Assembly: GCF_006636215.1 (NCBI RefSeq)
Contig: NZ_VIFM01000050.1
Span: forward strand, 1 to 53,326
From: Myxococcus llanfairpwllgwyngyllgogerychwyrndrobwllllantysiliogogogochensis
Lineage (GTDB): Bacteria; Myxococcota; Myxococcia; Myxococcales; Myxococcaceae
Length of the DNA: 53,326 nt
Direction: 5' to 3'
The position numbers and the translations under genes were made by a program. Positions 9,936 through 19,262 of the stretch are shown here, piece by piece (positions within the stretch are counted from its first letter, which is position 1; every line of letters begins with the position of its first letter). The notes under the pieces are model-generated. The model saw nothing but the letters and a program-made list of their open reading frames with translations. It had not been told where the DNA came from and made no database searches.

Positions 9936-11900
9936 TCAGGCGCGGGCGGTGGGGGGACCGTCCAGGGGCAGGCGGACGCGGAACGTGGAGCCCTCGCCGG
10001 GCGTGCTGTCCACGGACACCTCGCCGCCATGCGCCTCGACGATGCGGCGCAGCCGGTACAGCCCCAGCCCCAGCCCGCCGTAGTGGCGCACCGGCACCGC
10101 GCGCTCGAAGCGGCGGAACAGGCCCTCCACCCGCTCCGGGGCGATGCCGATGCCGTGGTCCTTCACCCACAGCGTCGCGGTGGAGTCCTCGTGCGCCAGC
10201 TCCACCTCCACCGGCTTGCCAGGGCCGAACTTCATCGCGTTGGACAACAGGTGCGCCACCACCTGCCTCAGCCGCGTGCCGTCCCAGCGGCCCCGCGTGG
10301 GTGACATGGGCCCGAGCACCAGCTCACAGCCCGCGCGCGCCGCGGCCGACTCCGAGCGCGCCACCACGTCACGCACCAGCGAGGACAGGTCCACGACGTC
10401 CAGGTGGAGGTGGGGCGGGCCGCCCTGGAACTGGGACACGTCCAGGAGCGACTCCACCAGGTCCGACATCCGCTGCACCTGCCGGTCCGCGGCCTCCAGC
10501 GCCCGCTCCAGCCTGGGCACGGCCTGGGCCACGCCCAGCACCCGCAGCGCCCCTTGCGCGCCCTGCACCCGCAGGCGCAGCGCGGCCAGCGGGGTGCGCA
10601 GCTCATGCGCCGCCACGCTGAGGAAGTCGTCGCGCGCGCGCACCGCCTCGCGCGCCTCGCGGTACAGCCGCAGCTGCTCCGTCACGTCGCCGATGATGCC
10701 CGACATCCGCACCGGCTGCCCCTGGCCGTCGAGCGACGCGCGCCCCCGACTCACGCAGGAGCGATAGCCCCCTGTCGCATGCCGCAGCCGGAAGGCCACG
10801 TCGTAGGGCACGCCCCGCTCCAGGTGCTCGGTCAGCGCGGCCAGCACGCCCGCCCGGTCCTCCGGGTGCAGCAGCTCCACGAAGGCTTCGTACGTGCCGG
10901 CGAACGACTCCGGCGTCAGCCCCAGCATCTCCAACAGGCGCGGGCTCCAGTAGAGCGAGCCACGGCGCAGGTCCCAGTCCCAGATGCCGTCATAGGAGCC
11001 GTTCACCACCCGCCGGAAGCGCTCCTCGCTCTCGCGCGCGCCCCGCTCCGCATGCTCCAGCAGCCCCACCCGCCGCTCCAATTGCCGCACCACCCGGTAC
11101 AGGTGGTCCTCGGTGGACAGCTCCCCGGCGGGCACCAGGGGCGCGGGGCCTCCCGCCTCCAGCGCGCGCAGCAGCGTCCCCACCAGCTCGTCCCCATCCT
11201 GCGCGCGCCGCACGAAGCCGTTGGCCCCCACGTTCTGCGCCATGCGCAAATCCAGCTCGTCCGGCGCCAGCGCGTGCGTGAGGATGACCGGCACGCGCCC
11301 AAGCCTCGGGTCCTGCCGCAGGGCCAGGCACAGCTTGTAGCCATCCATGCGCGGCATCAGCGCGTCCGCGAGCACCACGTCCGGCCGCCGCCGCCGCGCC
11401 ACGTCCAGCGCCTGCGGGCCGTCCGACGCGGACACCACCTGGAAGCGCAGGGGCACCAGGAACAGCTGGAGCAGCTTGCGCGACACCGGGTCGTCATCCG
11501 CCACCAGCACCAGCGGCCGGGGCGCCTGTGCCTCCAGCCCCGGCAAGGCCTGCCGCACGCCCTCCACCAGCCCCGACAGGCTCAGCGGGCGCCACAAGAA
11601 GCCCGTCAGCGGCAGCGAGTGACGGCGCACCACCTCCTCTTCCGCGGGGAAGGCCAGCACGTACAGCCCCACCGCCGTCGTCTCCAGCGCCCGGCGCAAC
11701 GCCGCCAGTCCCTCCTGTCCGGCCGCCAACAGCCCCGCGGCGGCCACCACCAGCAACACCGGCTGGGCCTGGAGCAGCGAGGCGGCGGCCCCCACGTCCG
11801 CCAGGGCAACGACCTGCCACCCCTGGCTCTCCAGCGCGAGCACCTGGAGCTCCCGGGCGACGCTGGCTTCTTCGATGAGCAGCAGGCTGGGCTTCGTCAC
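9936..11900 (-). CDS. Hybrid sensor histidine kinase (receiver-receiver-PAS-kinase)
   Basis: 654 residues from GTG 11900. In-frame ATG at 11981 would add 27 residues with no domain character; neither start has a good ribosome site. Residues about 1-125 are a receiver-like fold without a phosphorylatable aspartate (VLLVVAAAG). Residues about 131-245 are a second receiver with DDD and VVLADALMPRMDG, but the usual lysine is arginine (GFVRR). A PAS domain follows (YDGIWDWDLRRGSLYWSPRL, with an HPED turn). The kinase core has FLSVAAHELRTPLAALRL, LLSNAMKFG, KDHGIGIAPE and GGLGLGLYRLRRIVEAHGG. No membrane segment is present, so it senses inside the cell. The core closely resembles the kinase ending at 17729. 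Confidence 0.9.
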   Translation of the reverse strand: MTKPSLLLIEEASVARELQVLALESQGWQVVALADVGAAASLLQAQPVLLVVAAAGLLAAGQEGLAALRRALETTAVGLYVLAFPAEEEVVRRHSLPLTGFLWRPLSLSGLVEGVRQALPGLEAQAPRPLVLVADDDPVSRKLLQLFLVPLRFQVVSASDGPQALDVARRRRPDVVLADALMPRMDGYKLCLALRQDPRLGRVPVILTHALAPDELDLRMAQNVGANGFVRRAQDGDELVGTLLRALEAGGPAPLVPAGELSTEDHLYRVVRQLERRVGLLEHAERGARESEERFRRVVNGSYDGIWDWDLRRGSLYWSPRLLEMLGLTPESFAGTYEAFVELLHPEDRAGVLAALTEHLERGVPYDVAFRLRHATGGYRSCVSRGRASLDGQGQPVRMSGIIGDVTEQLRLYREAREAVRARDDFLSVAAHELRTPLAALRLRVQGAQGALRVLGVAQAVPRLERALEAADRQVQRMSDLVESLLDVSQFQGGPPHLHLDVVDLSSLVRDVVARSESAAARAGCELVLGPMSPTRGRWDGTRLRQVVAHLLSNAMKFGPGKPVEVELAHEDSTATLWVKDHGIGIAPERVEGLFRRFERAVPVRHYGGLGLGLYRLRRIVEAHGGEVSVDSTPGEGSTFRVRLPLDGPPTARA

Positions 11901-12591
11901 GGCGAGGGGGACCCGGAGACACGAGCTACAGGGCCGTCCAGAGCACCCTGCGGAGCGAAAGGCGCAAGTGTGGGCACTCATCGCAGTGAGTCAAGGTACC
12001 CGTGCCGGAGTGTTGGACAGGACAACACCCGCCTCTGCCCTCCAGGCAACCCGAGGCGCCCTCCCTTCCCCGGCACCGCGCGGGAACTCCGCGACAAAAA
12101 CATCGCAGGTGCTTTTACAACTCAGATACGAAAACCAGCCTGGAGCCCGTCCACCCGTATGCCCGCCCCACACGCCGGGCGAGCCCCCACCGTGAGCCCG
12201 GGCAGGGCCACACGCGGCGCGAACCGGCTTCTTTCCGGCACCGCGTCACCGGTGACTCATGAGTTGCACCTGCACCCAGGACTCACTCGACTTCCTGTTT
12301 CTGATACCACCCCCTGGAGCCCTCCATGACGCGACGGGGCGACTGTCATGTCCACGACATCCGGAGCCCGCTCCCTCCGAGCGCGGTGGCCAGTTTGAAC
12401 CTCACGGGGTCCACGAGCGTCCGAATCAGGAACTCAGGAAGCCGGAAGGCGCGAACTCTCGTTCCGCACAAGGATTGCACCAGTATCCTGGACTCCTGGT
12501 GTTTGTTCTCATATCAGAGAGTCTGGGGGGACCCGGCGGGCGAGCCACTCCAGTCCTCGACATCGGACGTTGCGGTACGGGCGAGGTGAAA
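11901..12591. other. Intergenic region between hybrid kinase and Fur-family gene
   Basis: About 690 bases, upstream of two diverging genes. Patches at 12105-12135 and 12480-12515 are A+T-rich relative to the rest and could hold promoters. An 87-codon frame at 12326-12589 ends just before the Fur-family gene, but its third codon positions lack the G/C bias seen in neighbours, so I do not call it. No clear Fur/Zur inverted repeat was recognised. Confidence 0.4.
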
Positions 12592-13074
12592 GTGTCCCGC
12601 AGATCGGTTATGCGAAAAGATATCATGGGAGCCAAACGAATCGCCGTGCAGCCGAAGCTCGCTGATTTCCAGGAGAGGATCCGCGCGTCGGGTCTTCGCA
12701 GCACCGCGCCCCGCGTGGCGGTGCTTCGCGAACTGGAGACCGCCACCGCGCCAATGAGCCACGCCGACCTGGTGGATGCACTGGGTGACGAGGGCTATGA
12801 CCGGGTGACCATCTACCGCAACCTGACGGACCTCACCGAGGCCGGCCTGGTGGTGCGCGCGGACCTGGGAGACCACGTGTGGCGCTTCGAGCTGCGACGC
12901 TCGGGCGACGAGCACAGCGGCAACCACCCGCACTTCACCTGCACCGACTGCGGCACGGTGGCGTGTCTGCCGGAGGAGTCCATCCGCATCGCGTCCTCCA
13001 AGGGCGTGCCTCGCGCGGTGGCCCAGAAGAGCGTGGACGTGCAGCTGCGCGGCGTCTGCGACCGCTGCGCCTGA
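12592..13074 (+). CDS. Fur-family metal or peroxide-responsive regulator
   Basis: 160 residues from GTG 12592, which has GAGG five bases upstream; ATG 12610 and ATG 12625 are in frame, and the last gives a 149-residue protein nearer the family norm but has no ribosome site. The winged helix is at about residues 35-95, with GLRSTAPRVAVLRELE and YDRVTIYRNLTDLTEAGLV, the hallmark of Fur proteins. The metal-binding half has HPHFTCTDCGTVACL and the C-terminal CDRC, so two CxxC pairs can hold a structural zinc. Sequence alone does not separate Fur, Zur and PerR. It probably represses metal uptake or stress genes; no obvious target operon is adjacent. Confidence 0.87.
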   Translation: MSRRSVMRKDIMGAKRIAVQPKLADFQERIRASGLRSTAPRVAVLRELETATAPMSHADLVDALGDEGYDRVTIYRNLTDLTEAGLVVRADLGDHVWRFELRRSGDEHSGNHPHFTCTDCGTVACLPEESIRIASSKGVPRAVAQKSVDVQLRGVCDRCA

Positions 13075-13115
13075 AGTCCGGCGCTTCCCAAGCGCCCGCT
13101 GACCCCAGGTGACGA

Positions 13116-13148
13116 CCGCCCGGGCCCCTTTCGACGGGGCCCAGGCGG
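13116..13148. terminator. Bidirectional terminator hairpin
   Basis: A 12-bp stem (CCGCC with GGCGG, then GGGCCCC with GGGGCCC, one mismatched pair between) closes a 7-base loop. It lies between the convergent Fur-family and protease genes and can stop both. There is no clear T-run, which is usual in this GC-rich DNA. Confidence 0.75.
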
Positions 13149-13201
13149 CTTGTGCGTGGCCGGACGCGGGCGTTCATGCGCCCGGCGCACGCGGGGCGCG
13201 A

Positions 13202-14509
13202 CTACTGGATGACGTAGGCCACGGTGCCGCTGCAGCTGTTGCTGGAGTAGCAGCCGGCGCGCATCGTGTACGTGCCCGCCGTCGGGGCCGTATACGAGAC
13301 GAAGGACAGCAGGCTGCACGAGTCGTCGTTGTTCGCCACGGACGTGCCCGCCGAGTTGACCAGGCGCAGGTAGGTGTCACCCGTGCCGGAGGCGCCGGTC
13401 AGCGTGCAGGTGCCGAACTGCAGCGTCTGGCCCGCGGCCAGCGTCACCGTCTTGTCCGTGGTGTTCTGCGTCGCGTTGTTGGTGTTGGTGGCGGTGAACG
13501 CGAACGTCGTGGTGGGCGGGGGGTTGGTGGTGCCACACAGCCGCAGGCTGCCGGCCACCAGACAGTACGCGCTCACCGCGGGGCGCACGTAGGTGATGTC
13601 CTCGCCACGGCAGCCCGTCTCCGTGCAGGTGTTGACGATGTCGCAGCTGCCGTTGGCGACGTAGTCCGTCTCGCCGCGCACGAGGATGCCCGCCACCGTG
13701 TAGTCGGTGTTCTCGTACACGCCGGAGCCGGAGTTGCCGCCGAACGTGTCCGTGGAGGCGACGAAGAAGTCCAGCGTGCTGGCGCGCGCGTTGCGCACGG
13801 AGCCGCCGTCGTCAATCTTGAAGGGGATGCCGCTGCCCGAGCCGATGACCGTCACCTTCGAGCCCACCGCCAGCGGGGCGTTGCCAGCGCGGATGGGCGC
13901 GGGGACGAAGCGCGGCGTGGCGGCGCGGTCCAGCTTGATGATGGCGTAGTCCAGGTTGAGCGGGCTCGACTCCTGCTTGCGCACCACGATGGACTGGCAG
14001 GAGAAGATGTCCGCCGACGTCACGGCCTTCATCCCCGTGGCCGACGTCCGGTAGAAGTTGAAGACGACGCGCGTGCTGCTGCACGCGGACGCGCTGGTGA
14101 TGCAGTGGCCCGCCGTCAGCACCAGGTCATCGTCGATGAGCGTGCCCGAGCAGAACGCCGGCGTCAGGTCGTTCAGGAAGCGCTGGTTGGAGCACAGGCC
14201 ATACGCCGACCCCAGCGTGGGCGCGTTGAACGTCACGTTGCCCGCGCTGTTCACGGTGAAGTCGGACGGGCTCATCAGCGCCACGGTGGACTGCTCGGCG
14301 CGCGCGCGCAGCGTCGCGTTCGTGTGCGCGTAGACATCCGTGCGGTTGTCGGTGCCGTAGACCACCGGCTGCCCCGTGGTCCCCGTCGCGGGAGGAGCCT
14401 CCTCCGGCTTGGTCGGCTCGGGCGCGGGCCCACACGCCGCGACGGACAGCGTGCACAGCAGCGAGGCCATCAGCTTCCTGCCTGCTCCACTTCGACACAT
14501 GGTTCGCAT
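13202..14509 (-). CDS. Trypsin-like serine protease lipoprotein with C-terminal beta-sandwich
   Basis: 435 residues from ATG 14509, chosen because AGGGAG lies 8 bases upstream and the signal ends at the lipobox VAAC; an upstream in-frame ATG at 14590 lacks both. The catalytic triad is visible: His in VLTAGHC, Asp in LDYAIIKL and Ser in GGNSGSGVY, in the order of V8/glutamyl-endopeptidase-like trypsins. From about residue 325, after a proline-rich hinge, the segment TVTLAAGQTLQFGTCTL ... GDTYLRLVNSAGTSVANNDD looks like a bacterial pre-peptidase C-terminal (PPC-type) domain. It is likely a cell-surface or outer-membrane protease. The upstream 14590-14650 stretch is A+T-rich and probably holds its promoter. 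Confidence 0.88.
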   Translation of the reverse strand: MRTMCRSGAGRKLMASLLCTLSVAACGPAPEPTKPEEAPPATGTTGQPVVYGTDNRTDVYAHTNATLRARAEQSTVALMSPSDFTVNSAGNVTFNAPTLGSAYGLCSNQRFLNDLTPAFCSGTLIDDDLVLTAGHCITSASACSSTRVVFNFYRTSATGMKAVTSADIFSCQSIVVRKQESSPLNLDYAIIKLDRAATPRFVPAPIRAGNAPLAVGSKVTVIGSGSGIPFKIDDGGSVRNARASTLDFFVASTDTFGGNSGSGVYENTDYTVAGILVRGETDYVANGSCDIVNTCTETGCRGEDITYVRPAVSAYCLVAGSLRLCGTTNPPPTTTFAFTATNTNNATQNTTDKTVTLAAGQTLQFGTCTLTGASGTGDTYLRLVNSAGTSVANNDDSCSLLSFVSYTAPTAGTYTMRAGCYSSNSCSGTVAYVIQ

Positions 14510-14800
14510 GCGGTCTGCTCCCTGGAATGGGCGCCCGCCGAGGGGACGGGCAGCCGGGCGCATCTTCAGCCCAACCCGCAAGACGAGCAAACCAACACAG
14601 TATCAACTTCCGTGTAATACGAATTAACGCAACTCCATTGCAATGTTGAACCCGGCGCGTGGTCCCAGGGCGAGCGGGCGTCGGGTGGTGAGCACTCCCT
14701 GACCCGGTTCGCCGGCGAAGCGCTTCCGCCTGGACGGCGGCAACCCCATCGTTACCGTGGTGTGGGAGCGAGTCCGCTCCGGACCAGGGTCGGAGGACCG

Positions 14801-15178
14801 GTGCAACCGCTTCAGACACTGCTCGTCGTGGACGACGATTTGGATATCCGCGACGCGCTCCAGGACGCGTTCGAGCTGGAGGGCTACTCCGTGTTGCTCG
14901 CGGCGGACGGCCTGGAGGCGCTGGCGCAACTGCGCCAGGAGGGCTCGCGTCCGCACCTCATCTTGTTGGACTTGATGATGCCCCGGATGGACGGCTTCGC
15001 CTTCCGCGAGGCGCTGCGCCATGACACGGCGCTGTCGGACATCCCCGTCGTCGTGGCGAGCGCGGACCTCCACCTGGAGGCCGCCGCGAAACAGCTCGAC
15101 GTGGCGGGCTGCCTGCGCAAGCCGCTGGACCTGCACGAGCTGCTGTCCACGGTGAAGCGCCTGAGCCAGGCCGTCTGA
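14801..15178 (+). CDS. Single-domain response regulator
   Basis: 125 residues from GTG 14801, which has GGAGG four bases upstream; an earlier in-frame start at 14762 lacks a ribosome site. It is a lone receiver: acidic residues in LLVVDDDLDIRD, the phosphorylated aspartate in LILLDLMMPRMDG, Ser in VVVASADLH and Lys in CLRKPLDLHE. No output domain is present. It is not next to a kinase gene, so the partner is unknown; the soluble kinases nearby are candidates. Confidence 0.88.
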   Translation: MQPLQTLLVVDDDLDIRDALQDAFELEGYSVLLAADGLEALAQLRQEGSRPHLILLDLMMPRMDGFAFREALRHDTALSDIPVVVASADLHLEAAAKQLDVAGCLRKPLDLHELLSTVKRLSQAV

Positions 15179-15312
15179 GCGACGCCTTGCTTCGCCTGCT
15201 CGCTCCACGGGCGAAACGACGTGGGGGTTTCCCGGACAGGTTGGCGAAGGGAGGCAGCCTCCCCACCCTTGCTCCCAGAAGTCATTCAACCGACCAAGGG
15301 AGAGGGAACCCC

Positions 15313-15882
15313 ATGAAGAAGCTCATCACCACGTTCGCGCTGTGCCTGGGCTCCGCCGCGTTCGCGCAGAGCGAGCCCGCCGAGCAACCGTCGCAGAACC
15401 AGATTCCGAGCTCCGGCGCGCGCGTCCAGACGGGCGTGGACGCCTCCGACGTGGGGCGCGGCATCAACGGCGCCACGAAGGAGGCCTCGAAGGTGCCCGG
15501 CGTGGACAACACCTTCAAGAAGGCGCACTCGCTGAACATCAAGGGCACGGTGAAGGAGTCGGACGACGACAGCGTGAAGCTGTCGCGCAAGGACCTGCCG
15601 GACGCCGAGCTGGATGTGAAGCCCCAGACGGTGGTGAAGCTGGACGGCAAGACGGTGCGGGCCGACCAGCTCCCCGAGGGCGCGGACGTCCACGCCCGCT
15701 TCCAGCTCTCCGGTGACAACGCCGTCGCCGTGGAGCTGCGCGCCACCAGCCCCAAGGGCGCCAAGGGCACGGGCGGCTCCGGCACCACCGACGCCGCGAA
15801 GCAGGACGCGAAGAAGGCCGGCGACCAGGTGGAGCAGACGGGCGATGAGCTGAAGCAGGACGTGGACGACGCCGTCCACTGA
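15313..15882 (+). CDS. Exported protein of unknown function with charged C-terminal helix
   Basis: 189 residues. ATG 15313 follows a purine-rich GGGAGAGGGAA site. A type I signal peptide (MKKLITTFALCLGSAAFAQ) precedes a central beta-rich segment, SLNIKGTVKESDDDSVKLSR ... VVKLDGKTVRADQLPEGADV, that resembles small periplasmic OB-like or PRC-like folds. The last 45 residues are a charged Lys/Asp helix. No family is recognised. It stands alone between a response regulator and a lipoprotein gene. Confidence 0.8.
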   Translation: MKKLITTFALCLGSAAFAQSEPAEQPSQNQIPSSGARVQTGVDASDVGRGINGATKEASKVPGVDNTFKKAHSLNIKGTVKESDDDSVKLSRKDLPDAELDVKPQTVVKLDGKTVRADQLPEGADVHARFQLSGDNAVAVELRATSPKGAKGTGGSGTTDAAKQDAKKAGDQVEQTGDELKQDVDDAVH

Positions 15883-15917
15883 AGCCCTGCTTGAGTCACC
15901 CGGCCGACAGGCCTCCC

Positions 15918-15947
15918 AAGCCCGCTTCCCTCACGGGGGGCGGGCCT
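15918..15947 (+). terminator. Weak hairpin after the exported-protein gene
   Basis: GCCCGC at 15920-15925 can pair with GCGGGC at 15940-15945 about 35 bases after the stop codon. The stem is only six pairs and lacks a T-run, so its role is tentative. Confidence 0.35.
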
Positions 15948-16077
15948 GGTCATTTCTGGCGACACGTCACGCCCGCGCCTTGCCCACGGTGGGCAGCGCG
16001 CTTCCCTCTTTCCCATGTGGGCACGCGCGCAACACCCCGGTACGCCGCTTGCTCCACACCGGGGACGGGAGGAATCG

Positions 16078-17649
16078 GTGATTCGACGACTGTTGGGCGC
16101 GTGTGTCGGTGTGGCGATGGTGTTGGCGGCGGGAGCCTGCGACAGCTCGAAGGGGACGGGGTCGAAGGACGGCGGTGATGACATCCAGTCGCCCTCGGAT
16201 GACGGGGGTGACGTCGGGACGGAGGACGCGGGCGACGGCGACGCGGGCGACGGCGACGCGGGCACGGACGCCGGCGGCGACGACGCGGGCCCCGGTGACG
16301 CAGGCCCTGGCCCTGGCGACGGAGGCACGGACCCGGTTCCAGACGGCGGCACGCAGCCCACGACGCCCGAGGGCCCCTGGCCCACGGACGCGCTGACGAA
16401 CTTCTCCGCGAAGTACGACATCCCCAAGGTCCGCTCGGTGGGCGTGGATGGCGCGCACAACGTCTGGCTGCTCAACGGCAACCAGATTGGCGTGCTGCGC
16501 GCGGGCACGGACCGGCCGCTGTGGACCAGCCAGCCCATTGGACAGGCGAGCCTCGGCCTGGGGTGGGAGGCGGACAAGCTCGCCATCGACTCCACCGTCA
16601 TCTGCGGCGGCAAGGCCGGTGAGGCCTACGTCGGCTACCGGACGCACGACGAAATCGTGGGCGGCCAGAGAATCATCGGACGGGGTGAGGAGGGCTTCTC
16701 GGAGGAGCGCTACGTCGAGTTCCAGAAGGGCGATGTGGACGTCGTGCAGCTCAACAGCGAGGGCTCGGACATCGTGCTGCGCGAGCACCTCTATCGCTCC
16801 GCGGGCACCAGCCGCCCCAGCCGCAACGAGCCCCTCGGCATCCGCAACAGCAACGACTTCCACTACGACGAGGACCGCTCCATCTACTCGTGCGTCCGGG
16901 TGATGAGCGGCACGTACGAAGGCGAGGTCTATCTCGGCACCAACCACGGCGTGACGCGCGTCCGCGGCTACGACTACAGCAGCCACCGGCACCCCGCGTG
17001 GTGGCAGACCATCCCGAATGAGGACCCCAGCAAACCTCCCAAGCAGTCCCAGCGCGCCGGCTACACCTACGGGCTTGGACTCTCGTCGGAGGGCCACCTG
17101 CTCATCGCCAACGACTGGAAGATTGGCATCCTCCCGCCCAACGCGGACCTCAAGTGGTGGGACCGGGAGAACCGTGACGGCGTGCCCGCCGACGCGGAGA
17201 TTTCCGAGTACCTGCTCAACACCTTCGTGGACCCCGTCAATCCGGGCAACGACCAGTACCGCGACCAGGCGGCGCCCCAGAACAAGTGGCGCGCCATCCA
17301 GAAGACGAAGGACGGCCTGTACTACGTGGCGGGCCTGGGCAGCGGCCTGTGGCAGTTCCAGGCCAACCCCCAGCGACACGACCCGAAGAAGTACGCCGAC
17401 ACGGACTACGTCCGCATCGAGGGCGCGAACACCAACGACTACACGGCGCTGGCGGCCACCGCCGACGGCTCGCTCTTCGTCGGCACGGCGCACAACGGCC
17501 TGTGGCGCCTGACGCCCGGCAAGCAGCTGGAGAAGGTGGCGGGCGTGAGCGGAGGCGAGGTGCGGCAGCTCATCTATGACCCTCGCGTGACGCCGGCCGC
17601 GCTGTACGCCCTCGTGGACGGGCGGCTGTACGTGCTGCGCGGGTACTGA
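16078..17649 (+). CDS. Large lipoprotein with acidic Asp/Gly linker and propeller-like repeats
   Basis: 523 residues from GTG 16078, with GGGAGG six bases upstream. The lipoprotein signal ends at LAAGAC. Residues about 22-100 are a low-complexity Asp/Gly/Ala spacer with DAGDGDAG repeats, common in myxobacterial surface lipoproteins. The rest has spaced beta-strand units such as VGVDGAHNVWLLNGNQIGVL, TKDGLYYVAGLGSGLWQFQ and ATADGSLFVGTAHNGLWRLT, which suggest a six- or seven-bladed beta-propeller. No catalytic motif is recognised; it probably binds a partner at the outer membrane. It converges on the PAS kinase gene across a hairpin. Confidence 0.82.
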   Translation: MIRRLLGACVGVAMVLAAGACDSSKGTGSKDGGDDIQSPSDDGGDVGTEDAGDGDAGDGDAGTDAGGDDAGPGDAGPGPGDGGTDPVPDGGTQPTTPEGPWPTDALTNFSAKYDIPKVRSVGVDGAHNVWLLNGNQIGVLRAGTDRPLWTSQPIGQASLGLGWEADKLAIDSTVICGGKAGEAYVGYRTHDEIVGGQRIIGRGEEGFSEERYVEFQKGDVDVVQLNSEGSDIVLREHLYRSAGTSRPSRNEPLGIRNSNDFHYDEDRSIYSCVRVMSGTYEGEVYLGTNHGVTRVRGYDYSSHRHPAWWQTIPNEDPSKPPKQSQRAGYTYGLGLSSEGHLLIANDWKIGILPPNADLKWWDRENRDGVPADAEISEYLLNTFVDPVNPGNDQYRDQAAPQNKWRAIQKTKDGLYYVAGLGSGLWQFQANPQRHDPKKYADTDYVRIEGANTNDYTALAATADGSLFVGTAHNGLWRLTPGKQLEKVAGVSGGEVRQLIYDPRVTPAALYALVDGRLYVLRGY

Positions 17650-17682
17650 CACGCAAGAGCCTCGCGGGCTCGAGCCGACACA

Positions 17683-17723
17683 CGGCGGGCGCCTCCTTCC
17701 TGAGCATCGGAGGGGGCGCCCGT
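17683..17723. terminator. Bidirectional terminator hairpin
   Basis: CGGGCGCC near 17686-17693 pairs with GGCGCCCG near 17715-17722, extended by CTCC with GGAG. It sits in the 79-base gap between the convergent lipoprotein and PAS kinase genes. Confidence 0.7.
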
Positions 17724-17728
17724 CCTCG

Positions 17729-19054
17729 TTACTTCGCCCTGCCGCCCACCACCATGGCCTGGATGCCGACGGACGGCACGCGCGGCTGTGTGGGCAGGCG
17801 GAGGATGAAGGTGGAGCCCTGGCCCTGGGCGGAGCGCACGGTGATGCTGCCGCCCATGGCCTCCACAATCTGCCGGGTGATGTAGAGGCCCAGGCCCAGG
17901 CCGCCGTAGTGGCGCTCGGAGACGGCGCGCTCGAACTTGCCGAACAGACGGGCCATGCCGTCCTCGGAGATGCCGATGCCGTGGTCCTTCACGGCCAGCA
18001 CCGCCACGGTGCCCTCTCCCACCAGCGAGATTTCCACCGGCCGCCCCGCGCCGTACTTGGCCGCGTTGGACAGGAGGTTCACCAGCACCTGCTCCACGCG
18101 CAGCGGGTCCCACTGGCCCGGCAGCGTCCCGGACACGTGCACCGCCAGCTCGCAGCCCGCGCGCGCGAACTCCTCGGAGAACGCGTCCACCATCTGCCGG
18201 ACGACCTGGACCAGGTCCAGCTCGCGCGGCTCCAGGCTCAGCTTGCCCGCCGCCAGCCGCGACACGTCCAAGAGCGTGTTCACCAGGCTGCCCAGCCGCG
18301 ACAGCTGTCGCTCCAGCACCTGACCGCGCGGCGCCAGCTCCTGCCCCAGCGCGGGCTGCGCGCCCGTCACCTGTCGCAAGAGCAACTGCAGGTGCAGCCG
18401 CATGCTGGTGAGCGGCGTGCGCAGTTCGTGCGCGGCCACGCTGAGGAACTCGTCGCGGGCGCGCACGGCCTCCTGCGTCTCGCGCAGGGCCTGCTCGCGC
18501 ACCGCGCGCTCCCGGGCCGCGCCCGCGTCGCGCTGGGCCTCCACGCGGCGGCGCTCCGTCAGGTCCTCCACGTAGATGCACGCGGCGATGACCTCGCCGT
18601 CGCGGCGCACCGGGTGGTAGCTGGCGCGGAAGACGCGCGTGCGCTCCACGCCCATGCCGGGCTCGCGGTGGATGATTTCCACGCCGTCCAGGGGCTCGCC
18701 CGTCTCCAGCACGCGGCGCACCCGGCGGGCGGTGTCCCCCAGGGACGAGTGGGGGTTCATCACCTCGTCCATGAGGCGACCGAGGTGGGCCTCGCGCGGC
18801 AGGCCGTTGAGGGAGGCGAGCGCCTCGCTCACCTCCACGAAGCGCAGCTCCCGGTCCACCACCGCCATGCCCAGGGGCATGGTGCTCATCAGCTCGGAGA
18901 GGGCGACGGGGCGTAAGCCTTCGGAAGAAGCCTCCCGCCGTTCAGGGGCGGATTCACCGGCTGGCATCATCACTTCCGGGCCCATGTCGGGGGCCGTCCC
19001 AAGCCGGGGGCTCATCGTCTCAGCGTGTGTACCAACCTCGTAGGACGCCGTCAC
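17729..19054 (-). CDS. Soluble PAS sensor histidine kinase
   Basis: 441 residues. ATG 19054 is used; ATG 19015 would remove 13 unstructured residues. Residues about 50-170 are a PAS domain (LGMAVVDRELRFVEVSEALA, with VFRASYHPVRRDGEVIAACI). The kinase has the H box FLSVAAHELRTPLTSMRL, N box VNLLSNAAKYGAG, G1 KDHGIGISEDG and G2 GGLGLGLYITRQIVEAMGG. There is no membrane segment. The partner regulator is not adjacent. H box to G2 box are close to those of the hybrid kinase ending at 9936, so the two are paralogues. The product probably phosphorylates a distant regulator. Confidence 0.9.
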   Translation of the reverse strand: MTASYEVGTHAETMSPRLGTAPDMGPEVMMPAGESAPERREASSEGLRPVALSELMSTMPLGMAVVDRELRFVEVSEALASLNGLPREAHLGRLMDEVMNPHSSLGDTARRVRRVLETGEPLDGVEIIHREPGMGVERTRVFRASYHPVRRDGEVIAACIYVEDLTERRRVEAQRDAGAARERAVREQALRETQEAVRARDEFLSVAAHELRTPLTSMRLHLQLLLRQVTGAQPALGQELAPRGQVLERQLSRLGSLVNTLLDVSRLAAGKLSLEPRELDLVQVVRQMVDAFSEEFARAGCELAVHVSGTLPGQWDPLRVEQVLVNLLSNAAKYGAGRPVEISLVGEGTVAVLAVKDHGIGISEDGMARLFGKFERAVSERHYGGLGLGLYITRQIVEAMGGSITVRSAQGQGSTFILRLPTQPRVPSVGIQAMVVGGRAK

Positions 19055-19262
19055 CGCATGCCCCCCGACAGTGTGTCCAATGGTGGAAGAAAGGCCCGAG
19101 GCCCTCCCGGAATCTTCCCAGAATCATGAGGGTTTTCCCCTCACCCCGCTCGCTGGCCGCAAGGAGGGCAGGCGTGCGCGGGACACCTGCTTCAACCCAC
19201 CTCCCCCGGCTTCATAGAATCGGGCGCTCGCCGCCCACGGCCCGGAAAAGGAACCGCACCGC

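Noticed and set aside
12326..12589. An 87-codon frame just before the Fur-family gene
   Set aside because: Third codon positions lack the strong G/C bias of real genes here, and the protein has no recognisable feature.
14510..14640. Sigma-54 promoter upstream of the protease gene
   Set aside because: A GG...GC pair is present but with 12 bases between the doublets, not the required 10.
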